Below the pieces are notes generated by a model. The model saw only the letters and a program-made list of their open reading frames with translations. It did no database searches and was not told the DNA's origin. Of a DNA stretch of 64,000 nt, positions 24,109 through 33,369 are shown in pieces. The stretch covers positions 61,696,910 to 61,760,909 of the forward strand of contig OZ024826.1 of assembly GCA_964016985.1 (NCBI GenBank), given 5' to 3'. How positions within the stretch are numbered: the stretch's first letter is position 1; each line of letters begins with the position of its first letter. This stretch comes from Anodontia alba. Its lineage: Eukaryota; Mollusca; Bivalvia; Lucinida; Lucinidae. Position numbers and translations under genes: made by a program.

Positions 24109-24198
24109 ATGGTGCAGTGTGCTGTTGCCTGGTGCAAAATCAAATATGCAAATGGAATGTTTTTCAGAGTTCCGTGTAAGGAAAATGACAGAGACTGA
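24109..24198 (+). pseudogene. Truncated THAP-domain-like coding start
   Basis: The ATG at 24109 opens 29 codons beginning MVQCAVAWCKIK and continuing GMFFRVPCKEND before TGA at 24196. The pattern C-x4-C followed by G-x-x-F-x-x-x-P is the start of THAP zinc-finger DNA-binding domains, found in host regulators and P-element/THAP transposases. The later Cys and His ligands and the AVPTIF-type end are absent. This is a fragment or a first exon read past its end, though no GT donor is obvious at a fitting place. Confidence 0.45.
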
Positions 24199-24806
24199 TA
24201 TTTTTTTATGAGTAAAACAGAAGAAGAGAAAATATAAAAAATACGGTGGGAGCCCTTGGAAAAATGCTAGAATCTGCAGTTTGCACTTCGATAGTGACGC
24301 TTATGAAGTGCACCCCCCTCCCCCCTCGCCTCCCACCACCACCATCCCCACCTCTGTCTGATCTATATTGTTTCATATTGTATTGCAGTGATTACATAAT
24401 AAACAGAACAGTTCACTTCTCATTTTGCTCTGTTCAATAGAAAGAAACAGACCTTTCATTTGGATTCTTTTTAAAGAAGCCAACTTGTCTTATGCATTCA
24501 CGATATCTGCATTAATGAAATCTCGAAATTAATGAGATTCCGAAAGGCAGTACCTAGTGATATAGTCCCGTAATTTAATTTAGCCTAAGAGGCTAGAGAT
24601 ACGGCCCCGTACCTTTAGTCTCGGATACTAGAGATACGGTTCCGTACCCTGAGCCGTTCCCACTGCATTTGGCTAGAGATACGGTTGAAGATTATTTTCA
24701 TCCTATTTCCAATACTTTAATTCGTAAGTAGATACCGAATAACTTTAAAATCTGAACCAGTTTTCAAATTTACTCCAACTTCGACGCCGTCGTTGTTGTT
24801 GTTAGA
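24199..24806. other. Non-coding stretch
   Basis: It contains a C-rich pyrimidine tract (24310-24352). GGCTAGAGATACGG-type phrases are repeated three times around 24588-24680. No gene is seen. Confidence 0.5.
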
Positions 24807-25039
24807 CTGGGTCCAGTTGTTCAAAGCATCGTTAGCTTTACGAGCTCGTTAATGACAAACTCGTTAACTGCTGTAATTAAGGTGTTTTCAAATACATTGA
24901 TATTTTTTGCTGCAAAAAATGTGAATGCAAAAGCTACTCACATTTTTTTCAGCAAAAAAAATATCAATGCATTTGCCATATTTCAAAAAAAAAGAAGTCT
25001 TTACTTTTCTTCGTTAAGTTTTGAACAACTGGGCCCTGG
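24807..25039. mobile_element. MITE family C, copy 1 (CCAGTTGTTCAAA termini)
   Basis: The left end CTGGGTCCAGTTGTTCAAAG is complementary to the right end TTTTGAACAACTGGGCCCTG. Inside, GTGAATGCAAAAGCTACTCA lies beside a palindrome. A second copy lies at 61495-61749. Confidence 0.7.
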
Positions 25040-25341
25040 TTTATACCTATGACGCTAATGCTTGAAAATGTAACAAACAATTAACCGGGACAGTATTATC
25101 ATTATTAAAAGTATTATTATTATAAATGTTAATTTAATATTATACTATTATTATTAAAAATATCATTATTACAAATATTTATTTCACTATATATATATAT
25201 ATTTTTTTTATCGAACTTGTATTTATAACTCATTCAAGTATTCGCGTACTAATTGCACTAATTAGTGATCAGTCAATTCATGTGCATATTCTAAGTCTTT
25301 TTAATAGGGAATTATATTGTGTCCTTTTCAGGACATCACTA

Positions 25342-25872
25342 TGGCAAGCCGTTATACTATTTATTCTGTAAATCAGATATCTGATTTAATATATCAGATA
25401 TCTTATATAATATATAAGATATCTGATATATCATATCAGATATATAATATAAATAAGACATCTTATATGTCAATTATGATATCTAATATGCTATATAAGA
25501 TATCTGATATGCTATATAAGATATCTTGCATAGGATATAAGATATCTTATTTACTAAAGAAGATGTCTCATTTATTCAATTAAATAAGATATCTCATTTA
25601 GTATATCAGATATCTTATTTAGTATATCAGATATCTATATTAAGATATAAGATATCTTATTTAACAAATACGATATCTTATATGGTAAATAAGATATCTT
25701 ATATGTGGAATTAAATGATATATCAGATATTTTATATAGGATATAAGATATCTTATATAGGATATAAGATATCTGATATACTAATTCAGATATCTTATAT
25801 CCTATATAAGTTATCTTATATCCTATATAAGATATCTAATATAATGCATAATAAATAGTAAAACGGCTTGCC
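25342..25872. repeat. GATATC-rich foldback unit A
   Basis: Ends are TGGCAAGCCGTTATACTATT and its complement AATAGTAAAACGGCTTGCCA. Between them are about 17 GATATC sites, mostly as AAGATATCTT or CAGATATCTG, separated by TATAT-type spacers. The whole unit is self-complementary at several scales. The long open frame through it simply translates the repeat. Confidence 0.75.
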
Positions 25873-26485
25873 AGAAATCCATTTTACTATTTATTCTATT
25901 AATCAAATATCTGATGAAATATATGATATCTTATATAACATTTAAGACATCCGATATATCAGATATCTTATACAAATTAAGATATCTTATATGTCAATTA
26001 AGATGTCTTATATGCTATATCAGATATCTTATATGCTGTACAAGATATCTTAATTGACATATAAGATATCTAATATGCTATATAAGATATCTGATATGCT
26101 ATATAAGATATCTTATATAGGATATAAGATATCTTATTTACTAAAGAAGATATCTCATTTATTCAATGAAATAAGATATCTCATTTAGTACATCAGATAT
26201 CTTATTTAGTATATCAGATATCTATATTAATATATAAGATATTAAACAAATAAGATGTCTTATATGGTAAATTAGATATCTTATATGTGGAATTAAATCA
26301 GATATTTCACATATTATATCAGATATCTTATATTGGATATAAGATATCTAATATAGGATATAAGATATCTGATTTAGTATATCAGATATCTTATATCCTA
26401 TATTAGATATCTTAATCCCATATCAGATATCTGATATAATATATAAGATATCTTTTTTGCATAATAAATAGTAAAACAGCTTGTC
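25873..26485. repeat. GATATC-rich foldback unit B
   Basis: A tandem relative of unit A. It shares the order of sub-blocks (for example TTACTAAAGAAGATATCTC, then TTATATGTGGAATTAAAT) and ends TAGTAAAACAGCTTGTCA. It holds about 21 GATATC sites. Confidence 0.75.
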
Positions 26486-26499
26486 ATACATCACGCTCT

Positions 26500-27490
26500 A
26501 TCTTGCATGCTGTTTCACCTCCTGAATGGTTACTATACTGGTTTCTTCACCAAGGGTCTTAGCTTCTTTTGCCGCTTTTTTAGCTAATGCATCTGCCTTC
26601 AACATCTGCAAGGCCAGGGGACCATTTCAATTCTGTCTATACACCACTTTCTCAAAGCTGTTTAAAACCTGCTTAATCTTCTGAATAATGTCTGAATATT
26701 TATATGATGTTGATTTAAGCTGAGAATGTCCATAGCTGACTGGCTATCTGAGAATATTCTCACATGTCTGAATACTCTCTGCTTGGCATGAAGATGTTCA
26801 ACTATAGCCAGTAAAGCTACAAGCTCTGCAAGTAAAATGGAACCATGGACAGACACAGGACACTTCAGTGTAGTTGGAGAACACTCTTTCGGGTAGTAAA
26901 CTGCAGCTCCAACTCCACAAGGACCAGGGTTTGTAATGCATGAGCCATCTGTACTATTATTGTTCCTTCTGGAACCTCCTCCATCATCTTGGAAATCAAT
27001 TGTTTACCCTGTTCTTGTTGGTCGATGTGTCTACTTTTCGAGGATCCCAATTGACTCCAGTAAGATGGCTGCTCAATGGAGCGTACAAAGGAATTTTCTC
27101 TGAATTGTGAATTGTGGTTCTGTTTGTACAAACTCTATCCCCAGACGTATGAAAGCTTCATATCATTCACTTGAGTCACTGCAAGTCCAATTGGAGTGTA
27201 AACTCTTCCTTAAAACAAATTATCTTCATCTTATTTCTGTCCATTGTCCATTGCTTCTTCTAATTTCTGTTTCATGTGATTCTGTGGAGCTTAGCCATGA
27301 TTTTTGCTGTAGTAGCTATAGCAATTTCAGAAAAGAACAAGTCTAGGAGAACTACTCCAGCTGCTACTTCTAGGGCTTCACCAGAAGAGGTTGTCGGCAA
27401 ACCCAGACACAATGCCTGTGCCTTTCTCTGTAAAGCCTCCAGCCCTTTTTTCATGTCTGACCTGACCTGGCCGCTGTCTGCCAAATAACA
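26500..27490 (-). pseudogene. LINE remnant: end of RT plus RNase H
   Basis: Minus-strand remains of a non-LTR retrotransposon ORF2. From 27490 down: the RT end, with GLEALQRKAQALCLGLPTTS then EVAAGVVLLDLFFSEIA. A decayed linker follows. Then comes an RNase H domain with TDGSCITNPGP (first Asp, about 26960), AELVALLAIVEHL (Glu, about 26825) and FSDSQSAMDIL (Asp, about 26745). A one-base shift separates the first RNase H block from the preceding frame. The RNase H domain points to an I/Nimb-like or related clade, distinct from the CR1-like copies nearby. Confidence 0.75.
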
Positions 27491-27509
27491 CATCCATACT
27501 CCATAATTG

Positions 27510-28061
27510 ATATCACTAGAGGGATGTACAACGATGTCAATGTTGTTTAGAATTTGATAAACTTGTATTAAATCCGCTCTTTCCCTTCTGTATTCAAAAG
27601 TTGGTAGACCTAGTTTTCTTAGTCTTTCTGAGTACCTATAATCCTTTAGCAATCTGACAAGTCGAGTGCTCACTCACTATGAGCTCACTATCTTAGACGC
27701 CGTACCAAGCTGTTAGCTTCTAAAAGGCGCTTCTTAACGATACTGACTATATTCTCTGGTAGGGTGGCCGGATTGGCAACATGCTGGATCAAACTTGTAA
27801 GGGTGCCCGTGCCAATGTTTATTGAGTCTGTTTTTAAAGGCGTTCACGGAGGGTGCATTAACTATGTTTTCTGATAGATCATTCCATAAGTTGACTACTC
27901 TGTCACTGAAAGCGTTTGCGCGAACGTTTAGTCTAGATCTTCTTTTATGTAGCTAAAAGGAGTAACATCTTGTAGTTGTACATCGAGCCCTTGTGAAGAG
28001 GAGTTTCTCTTTATCCACTATATCGATATCATTTAAGATTTTGTATACTCGGATAAGGTCT

Positions 28062-28116
<55 letters not shown>

Positions 28117-28456
28117 TATTCAAGAGTCGGACGTCCTAGTTTACGCAGCCTTTCTGGGTAGGATAAGTTTTTGCATGAAGCTACTAACATTGTAGCATGC
28201 CACTGGACATTCTCGATAATAATTTTGTCTTTTTTTGTGTAAAGGTGATCAGATTGGAGTGGCATATTCGACATGGGGCCTGACAACTGATTTATACAGG
28301 TGATTTATACAGGTTTAAAAACATTTCTTCATCAACGAATGTAAATGTCCTGAAGATGATACCGAGATTCATTTTGGCTATGTTTACTTTGGAGTTTATA
28401 TGGTCTCTAAAGGTCAGGTTCTGATCTATTATTACTCCCAGATCTTTTTTCATTTT
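27510..28456 (-). pseudogene. LINE remnant: RT thumb and C terminus (two pieces)
   Basis: Two pieces of one lineage. 27520-27665 encodes SERLRKLGLPTFEYRRERAD and LIQVYQILNNIDIV. 28456-27690 encodes KKDLGVIIDQNLTFRDHI, then WSPLYTKKDKIIIENVQ, SYPERLRKLGRPTLEYTRER, and near 27900-27830 DRVVNLWNDLSENIV with NAFKNRLNKHW. The last block is the usual C terminus of CR1/jockey-type RTs. A CT microsatellite has expanded inside the Arg-Glu codons. Stops and frameshifts are present. It is separated from its upstream part (29394-29590) by the inserted array at 28457-29393. Confidence 0.75.
28059..28112. repeat. (CT)n microsatellite inside LINE coding sequence
   Basis: About 27 CT units, read as Arg-Glu codons on the minus strand. 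The sister piece at 27575-27600 still has the unexpanded Arg-Arg-Glu-Arg codons. Confidence 0.9.
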
Positions 28457-29393
28457 TATACCCCGCCACACAATAGTGGCGGGGTATTATGGTTTCACGT
28501 TGGTCGTCCGTGAGTCTGTCCGTCCGTCCGTCGTACGTCCGTCCGTCCGTCCGTCCGTCCGTCGTTTCCGGATGATAACTTGAGTAAACATCAATGGATT
28601 TTCACCAAACTTGGTATGTGCATTGATATTGTGGAGATCTGGTTTGGGATTGCTAATGGGCAAATTTCATCAATTTTTGACGGAGTTATCTGCCCGAGAC
28701 ACGCCCATATTTTCGTTTCCGGACTATAACTTGAGTAAATAAAAAGGGATTTTCACCAAACTTGCTATATGCATTGACATTAAGGAGATCTGGTTTGGGA
28801 TTGCTAATGGGCAAATTTCGTCAAATTTTTACGCAGTTATCTGCCCGAGACACGCCCATATTTTCGTTTCCGGATGATAACTTGAGTAAATAACAAGGAT
28901 TTTCATCAAACTTGCTATATGCATTGACATTAAGGTGATCTGGTTTGGGATTGCTAATGGGCAAATTTCGTAAAATGTTTACGGAGTTATCTGCCCGAGA
29001 CACGCCCATATTTTCGTTTTTCGATGATAACTTTAGTAAATAACAAGAGATTTTAACCAAACTTGCTATATGTATTGATAGTAAGGAGATCAGGTTTGGA
29101 AATGCTAATGGGCAAATTTCGTCAAATTTTTACGGAGTTATCTGCCCGAGACACGTCCATATTTTCATTTCTGGATGATAACTTGAGTAGATAACAAGGC
29201 CTTTTAACCAAACTTGCTATATGCATTGATATTATCAAGATCTGCATTAGGATTGTTATCTGTCCATTGATATTATCAAGATCTGGTTTAAGATTCTTAT
29301 CTGTCCCTCCGTCATTTTCTTTCCAGACATTTTCGCAACGATAACTTTGATACATAAACAAATAATTGCTATGGCGGGGTATTATGCTTGTGG
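28457..29393. mobile_element. CCCGCCA foldback element with five ~150-bp tandem units
   Basis: It starts with a hairpin, TACCCCGCCACACAATAGTG then GCGGGGTA, followed by a GTCC tract (28520-28562). Five units follow, beginning near 28563, 28713, 28863, 29014 and 29163 with CGTTTCCGGATGATAACTTG variants. It ends ATGGCGGGGTATTATGCTTG. It interrupts a LINE: RT codons stop at 29394 and resume at 28456. The architecture (hairpin ends, tandem ~150-bp core) resembles bivalve pearl/CvA-type elements. A partial relative lies at 57556-57735. Confidence 0.7.
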
Positions 29394-29590
29394 TGCTTTT
29401 ATTCACTTTTTCAAGTTCAATTTCTTGATAATTAGATATCCTAGTATACTTAGTTCCTCTGTCATATTCGCCGATATGTAAGTGGTGACACTTTATGATA
29501 TTGAAAAGCATTCTCCATATATCTGCCCAGCTGACTGCGCGAGTCAGGCTGTTTTGGACTCTGTTTAATGGACGTCTAATGACATTCATT
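29394..29590 (-). pseudogene. LINE remnant: RT segment upstream of the inserted array
   Basis: It encodes VQNSLTRAVSWADIWRMLFN, then KCHHLHIGEYDRGTKYT and a Glu-Leu-Glu-Lys-Val motif. This is the part after the catalytic Asp pair in CR1/jockey RTs. It joins in sense to 28456 once the inserted element is ignored. Confidence 0.7.
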
Positions 29591-30770
29591 CACCAGGACC
29601 TGTGATATGGGAAGTTCGTCCCTAGCTCTCACCAGAGAGGTAAACCTAGCCACACCATCCTCTGCTCCTTCAGCAGAGGTAATGACCGAATCTGGAAGGG
29701 CATTCCAATCTCTGTTTGAGGGAAGAATGAGCCTTTGTAAATGTCAGTTCTTGTAGCGGGGGTCTGAAAAGTCAGTGAGTGATGATTTCTAGTTGGAATG
29801 CAGACAGCAGCCTTTAGACCTTTGTACAAAAGAATCAGTCTACTGTCTGTCCTCCTTTTCTTGAGAGACTCCCATTTTAGATTTTCCAGTATTCCAGTCA
29901 TACTCCCAGTTTCAAAAGAGCAATTGCTAGTAATAAACCTAGCAGCCCTATTCTGAACTTTTTCGATTTCTTGTTGAAGAACAACTCCTTGGAGATCCCA
30001 AACACAGCTGCCATATTCCAAAATGGGGCGAACAAGTCCTCTGTATGCTGCCTCTTTAACATCCTGAGGACATTGATAAAGATTTCGTCTCAGAAAACCA
30101 AGGGTTCTATTTGCCTTAGTACACATGTTGCTGATATGTGTATTCCATCTCAAGTCATGTGTGATTATTAATACTAGGTGTTTAATGGAATCCACGTTTT
30201 CGAGGACCCGTACCCTCTAAAGTGTAAGAAGCCTCCATTTTATTTGTTCTTTTCCTAGTTATCTGCATTATATTGTATTTGACTGGCTGAAATATCATAC
30301 CCCATTTTCTGGCCCAACATCCTAATGTATCTATAACCTGAAGTTTCAATGAGTCGCCTGTGTCTCTGATTTCACGATAGCAAACACAGTCATCTGTGAA
30401 AAGTCTTATATCTGAGTCTATGTCTGTGGAAATATCATTTATGTACAGAGAACAATAATGGACCAAGAAGCCATTCCTTGGGGATTTCACCCATATCAAG
30501 ACATTGTTGGAACAAATGTGCAAATACTGAACCTAGTTCATTTGCTAGCTCCTTTAGAACCCTAGGATGAAGCTCATCAGGTCCTAAGGCTTTTGAGGGA
30601 TTCAAGCCTTTGAGTAACTTAATCACTCCTTCTGTAGACACCAGAATACGATCCATGAAAGGGGCCGAACTTCTGGTTAACGGAAACTCATTGTACTCAG
30701 TTTTATTGAACGAAATGACCAATTAGTTCCTCTGCCCTTTCAGAGTCTAATTCTGCAACTCCATCCCCCC
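29591..30770 (-). pseudogene. CR1/L2-like LINE, RT core internally deleted
   Basis: From 30770 down: LNPSKALGPDELHPRVLKEL, then LGSVFAHLFQQCLDMGEIPK. It is fused abruptly at about 30470 to LLGPLLFSVHKNDISTDIDS. The segment normally between IPKEW and GPLLF, the central RT palm, is missing. Downstream are LFTDDCVCYRE (catalytic Asp pair), CWARKWGMIFQP, DSIKHL, CTKANRTLGFLRRN, EYGSCVWD, VQNRAARFI and a C-terminal block ending near 29629. Homologous copies on the plus strand are at 43.4-46.2 and 49.9-51.2 kb. The deletion makes it inactive. Confidence 0.8.
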
Positions 30771-31800
30771 GCACCCCACCCCCCCCCAACCCCGGGAAAA
30801 TGACATCTGGTAAATCGTTTATGAATACCAGGAATAACACTGGGCCAAGGATACTGCCTTGGGTAATACCACTGGTAACTGCGAACTATTTACGATTACT
30901 CTTTGTTCTTTTGATGAGAGAAATTCTTTGATCCAATCATGGATTTTGCCTCTGATTCCATAGCGATACAGTTTTTTCAACAGCCTTTTGTGTGGGACCT
31001 TATCGAAAGCTTTACAAAAGTCTAAATAGACTACATCGAAGCCTTCCCCATTATCAATAGCTTGGGTTACTCACGAAAACATGCCTATATAATTTTGTCC
31101 CCCTTAAACCCCACTTTTATATAGTAAAACTGGGGTTTACAAGGGTATACATTATTTTTCTTATTTCTGCTCAAAAACATGGATTGTGGGTACTCGTTAG
31201 AACCGCCTCGCCGGTACCCACAGTCTATGTTTTGAGCAAAAATATGAAAACTTTTCAGAGTTTTTTTTTTTATTTTAAAATGTTCAGATTTTGGAAGTGA
31301 AATTTTCTATATATTTGAATAGGCGTGTTTTCGTAATGTATCTTCCAATAATTCTAATAGTTGCGTCACACAGGATTTGCCTTTAATGAACCCACGCTGA
31401 GCTTTAGAAAATAGAGCGTTGTCAGTCATATGTTTCACAATTTTGTCTCGAATTATTTTTTCTAGTAATTTGCACGGGGCTGAAGTTAAAACTGATAGTT
31501 TCCTGGGATTTTCTTTTCTCCTTTCACTAACACTGGCTTTTTTTTCCATATCGGCGGTAGTATACTCTCATCTAAAGATTTTTGGAAGATAACTTTAATC
31601 GGTAAGGTAATGACATCCTTAATTTCTTTTAGGAAGTTTGGGTGGAAGAGATCTAGTCCCTGGCTTTTACTCGCGTTTCAAGTAGGGCAGATAAAACTTT
31701 CTCTGCTTCTCTTTCAGTGATAGAAATATGTTCCAACGGTCGAGTAAAGGTTCGGTCTTCAAATTCTGGCAGGGTAGTCCGCCTTTGGACATTTTCTATA
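30771..31800 (-). pseudogene. LINE remnant: RT N-terminal and core, split by MITE-A
   Basis: From 31800 down: EHISITEREAEKVLSAL, then SAPCKLLEKIIRDKIVKHMT, FSKAQRGFIKGKSCVTQLLE. MITE-A sits at 31338-31070. The same frame family resumes with VTQAIDN, VVYLDFCKAFDKVPHKRLL and about 30860 ILGPVLFLVFINDLPD. It then joins a different LINE copy near 30770 after a C-rich tract. It is a separate lineage from 29591-30770. Confidence 0.75.
31070..31338. mobile_element. MITE family A, copy 2, inserted in a LINE
   Basis: CTCACGAAAACATGCCTATA at the left and ATAGGCGTGTTTTCGTAATG at the right. The central stem has TTAGAACCGCCTC. RT codons flank both sides, so this insertion postdates the LINE copy. Confidence 0.8.
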
Positions 31801-32025
31801 ATTACTGAATCTTTTTTGAAATGCGGAGACTATACTGGCGATGCGTACTAAAGATGGGGTCTCACCAAGCTCTTATATATGCAAAAAATATCTCTTGATC
31901 TAAGTATGTAAAAAATCTTCAGATGATACCTAGGTCCCAATTTGCTAAATTTTCTTTTGATATTACGTGGCCTCTGAATAACAGTTTGTTATCGATATTT
32001 CGTTTGTTTATTTTGCGCCTTTTTT
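31801..32025 (-). pseudogene. LINE remnant: RT thumb piece
   Basis: It encodes IDNKLLFRGHVISKENLANW near 32000-31940, then FFTYLDQEIFFAYIRA near 31910-31860 and a WSPHFKKDSVIIENVQRR-like block near 31830-31800. It abuts the next copy head to tail. Confidence 0.6.
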
Positions 32026-32884
32026 CGTCTTTTTCGGTGTTTAGGCATCCCGGGAAAATTATTAAGCCACTCAAATCATTTGGATACTGTTTGCTTTGTA
32101 GCTAAGGACGCTCTTGCTGTTGTAAGGTTTAACTTTTATTTCATTATAATTGATTAAATCGCGAAATAATGAAACAGAAGCAGATGTAATAATATAAACA
32201 GCTGTAATGAATCAGATATGATAACATACCGTACGCCAATAGTGTCACTAACAATTATTTGAAGATGTCATTAGTTTTCGCGGAGCAACATTAGAATCTG
32301 CCCGCCAATTGATATTACCTTAAAGACACATATAGATCTACTGTCTCTTGGCTGGGATGGTCCATCATAATTGCATCCAATATACAGCCCTGATAGTGGT
32401 GGCCCACATCAAAGGCTGGTCATATCTAAGAGATTATGAGGGGATTATCACTGTCTGAAATCTGTTTAGATGGGGCCAGAAAGGGGGGAAATAAATATCC
32501 TCGGAGGTCGTAAGTTCGTGGACATAAGCATTTTTTCGCGTGCTGTTCTGTAACGAAGCAACAACTGAATGAAAGAAAAATACTTACATAATCTCCAATA
32601 TCTTCATGTCACACCTGCATAGTTTGTTGACCTTCGATGGTTTTGACAATTGTTTATCTTCCTCAATGACATAAGCGGTCACTGTGAAAACATTATTTTC
32701 TGAAGGTGGTAAATTCGTGGATCCACTTGATCAGGACATACAAACTATTTTTAGCACCCATTTTTTTTTTAAATATTGTTTTTAGGTAGTTTAAAGATAA
32801 CATTGATATACTGATGGAACACGTGAAATTTATTGCCATACTTAGCAAAAAATTAAAAATTGATCCACCAACTCTACATCTGAG
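32026..32884. other. Non-coding stretch
   Basis: No gene is recognised. GGTCGTAAGTTCGTGGA (about 32506) and GGTGGTAAATTCGTGGA (about 32705) are a weak direct repeat. Confidence 0.45.
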
Positions 32885-33007
32885 CACAGGGACTTGTAGC
32901 AATTTATCTTCTTTTAGAATTTGGATATATTGTCTAAGTATTCTGTGTCTTAGACAATATATCCAAATTCTAAAAACAAAAAGGATAAATTGCTACAAGT
33001 CCCTGTG
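32885..33007. mobile_element. hAT-type hairpin MITE with 8-bp target duplication
   Basis: A 123-bp near-perfect inverted repeat. It starts CACAGGGACTTGTAGCAATT and ends in its complement, with an 8-nt loop region around 32940. It is flanked by the identical octamer CATCTGAG at 32877-32884 and 33008-33015. An 8-bp duplication with CAGGG-type ends is the hAT signature. The arms are almost identical, so insertion is recent compared with its surroundings. Confidence 0.8.
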
Positions 33008-33015
33008 CATCTGAG

Positions 33016-33369
33016 TAGGAGTGCACATCGCATTGACCTAAAACATGTTCAGTAAAATGTGAAAAGGTATCATATCAACAGTATTCTGACATTATTTTGA
33101 GATCTTTTATTGGGTTTGGCAGCTAGTTTTGCACAAGTTACTATACATAATAAAGTAAAAGTATTTTGAGTGGTACAAAAGTACAACAGTGCACCAATAA
33201 TAACCACATGAACTTGTAATTATATCTATTCAGATCTAAGACAGCCAAAAACCTCTGTTTTTTTGGTTTTGGGTTGTTTTGGAGCTCATATAGCATAAGT
33301 ACGTTTATGTGGAATAACCAAAAACATTTCACACCTAGGACCCCAGATTTGGTTTTCTAAGTCACATGC
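33016..33369. other. Non-coding stretch
   Basis: Possibly the 3' untranslated part of the following minus-strand transposon. No TIR was identified. Confidence 0.4.

Noticed and set aside
25317..25583. 88-residue frame rich in Ile, Ser and Tyr
   Set aside because: It is a translation of the GATATC repeat units.
32885..33007. MicroRNA precursor
   Set aside because: The hairpin is too long and too perfect, and the 8-bp duplication plus CAGGG ends explain it as a transposon.
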